Below, piece by piece: positions 6,118 through 6,879 of a stretch of 6,879 nucleotides of DNA. Location of the stretch: contig QILZ01000292.1 in assembly GCA_003233545.1 (NCBI GenBank), positions 1 through 6,879 of the forward strand. The letters are read 5' to 3'. Numbering within the stretch: the stretch's first letter is position 1; every line of letters starts with the position of its first letter. A program made the translations under genes and the position numbers. Source of the stretch: Spirochaetales bacterium (lineage in GTDB: Bacteria > Spirochaetota > Spirochaetia > SZUA-6). Under the pieces are notes generated by a model. The model was not told where the DNA came from, did not search any database, and saw nothing but the letters and a program-made list of their open reading frames with translations.

Positions 6118-6876
6118 ATGCAGACAGGGGATATAATACCGGTACCTGAAATAGATAAATGTAAGAGGCTGCTCTGTGTTCAGCCTCATCCTGATGATAT
6201 GGATATAAGTGCCGGAGGTACTATTCTATATCTTGCAGAGCATGGTACCGAGATTTATTACCTGACAATTACCGATGACTCATCCGGTTTTACATTAAAA
6301 GGGCTGTCCGACAGGAAGCGGAAAAGGATAAGAAAGCAGGAACAGATAAATGCCGGGCAAATATTAGGTGTAAAAGATTTTTTCTGGCTGGATTTTCCCG
6401 ATGCAGGAGACTGGTCCGTGTATAAGGCACGCAATGCCGTAATAAGATATATACGGATACTTAAACCCGATTTTGTTATGACGGTAGATCCCTGGTTAAA
6501 TTACGAGGCTCACCGCGATCATGTAAAATGCGGCCTGGCAGTTAGTGAAGCCGTTATTCTTCAGAGCTTTCCATATATTAAAACTGTCAGGAAAACAGAC
6601 CGGGAATATATTCCTTATGAAATCAGCGGTATTATATTTTCCTTCACTTCGCGTCCTAATGTTGTTATCGATACATACAAATTTAAGGATAAAAAGTTTA
6701 AAGCTGTTGCACAGCATAGATCACAGTTCAATGAAGAAGAACTTAATAAAATCCGAATGTACGATGAAGTACATAATGGTATGTTAGCCGAAGATTATCC
6801 TTTTGCCTATGGCGAAGGCTTTAAGATTTTAGATCCTGCTATGCTTCATTGTATTCCCGGTGCCGAAACTGCCTGA
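6118..6876 (+). CDS. PIG-L/LmbE-family zinc-dependent de-N-acetylase
   Basis: A 252-residue protein of the family that removes N-acetyl groups from GlcNAc-containing compounds, such as GlcNAc-PI (PIG-L), GlcNAc-inositol (MshB), GlcNAc-malate (BshB) and some chito-oligosaccharides. The zinc and catalytic motifs are present: PHPDD (23-27, with His24 and Asp27 as expected metal ligands and Asp26 as the expected base), then HRDH (132-135, His135 as third ligand) and the C-terminal HRSQF (200-204). GGTILYLAEHG follows the first motif as usual. There is no signal peptide or membrane segment, so it should act in the cytoplasm on imported or internally made substrate. The start is fixed by GGAGG 9 nt upstream; the gene is complete, with the stop three bases before the window end. 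It is probably the fourth gene of the transporter operon (43 bp gap, no terminator seen). Its pairing with a GH84 hexosaminidase supports an amino-sugar substrate, but the exact one is unknown. Confidence 0.93.
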   Translation: MQTGDIIPVPEIDKCKRLLCVQPHPDDMDISAGGTILYLAEHGTEIYYLTITDDSSGFTLKGLSDRKRKRIRKQEQINAGQILGVKDFFWLDFPDAGDWSVYKARNAVIRYIRILKPDFVMTVDPWLNYEAHRDHVKCGLAVSEAVILQSFPYIKTVRKTDREYIPYEISGIIFSFTSRPNVVIDTYKFKDKKFKAVAQHRSQFNEEELNKIRMYDEVHNGMLAEDYPFAYGEGFKILDPAMLHCIPGAETA

Positions 6877-6879
6877 TTT

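Overview
This 6.9 kb window holds two divergent transcription units that meet at a 160 bp promoter region (about 2837-2997). All six protein-coding genes fit one theme: uptake and breakdown of an N-acetylated amino-sugar compound. The DNA is AT-rich. The solute-binding protein has a signal peptide ending FAAGSQE, a pattern I associate with Spirochaetota (Treponema/Spirochaeta/Sphaerochaeta-like). That assignment is an inference from one motif plus general style, and other anaerobic lineages are possible.

Minus strand, reading leftward from 2833: a DegT/DnrJ/EryC1/StrS-family PLP aminotransferase (2833-1628). Nine bases later comes a GH84 O-GlcNAcase-like beta-N-acetylglucosaminidase, which starts at 1618 and runs off the left edge without a stop (539 codons visible). 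The GH84 protein has no signal peptide and keeps the full set of recognisable active-site residues.

Plus strand, reading rightward from 2998: a carbohydrate ABC importer of the CUT1 type, made of a secreted solute-binding protein (2998-4278) and two membrane permeases (about 4343-5212 and 5220-6074). A PIG-L/LmbE-family zinc de-N-acetylase follows (6118-6876). No ATPase is encoded here, which is common for CUT1 systems that share a general ATPase. A strong bulged hairpin fills the gap between the binding-protein gene and the first permease gene.

Proposed working order (inference): the binding protein and permeases import a GlcNAc-containing glycoside or glycoconjugate; the cytoplasmic GH84 enzyme removes terminal beta-GlcNAc; the PIG-L enzyme removes an N-acetyl group; and the aminotransferase exchanges an amino and a keto group on a sugar or cyclitol. 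Each family is well supported, but the actual substrate and the logic of the combination are not determined by the sequence. No RNA genes, mobile elements or CRISPR arrays were seen, and no stretch over 300 bases lacks a gene.
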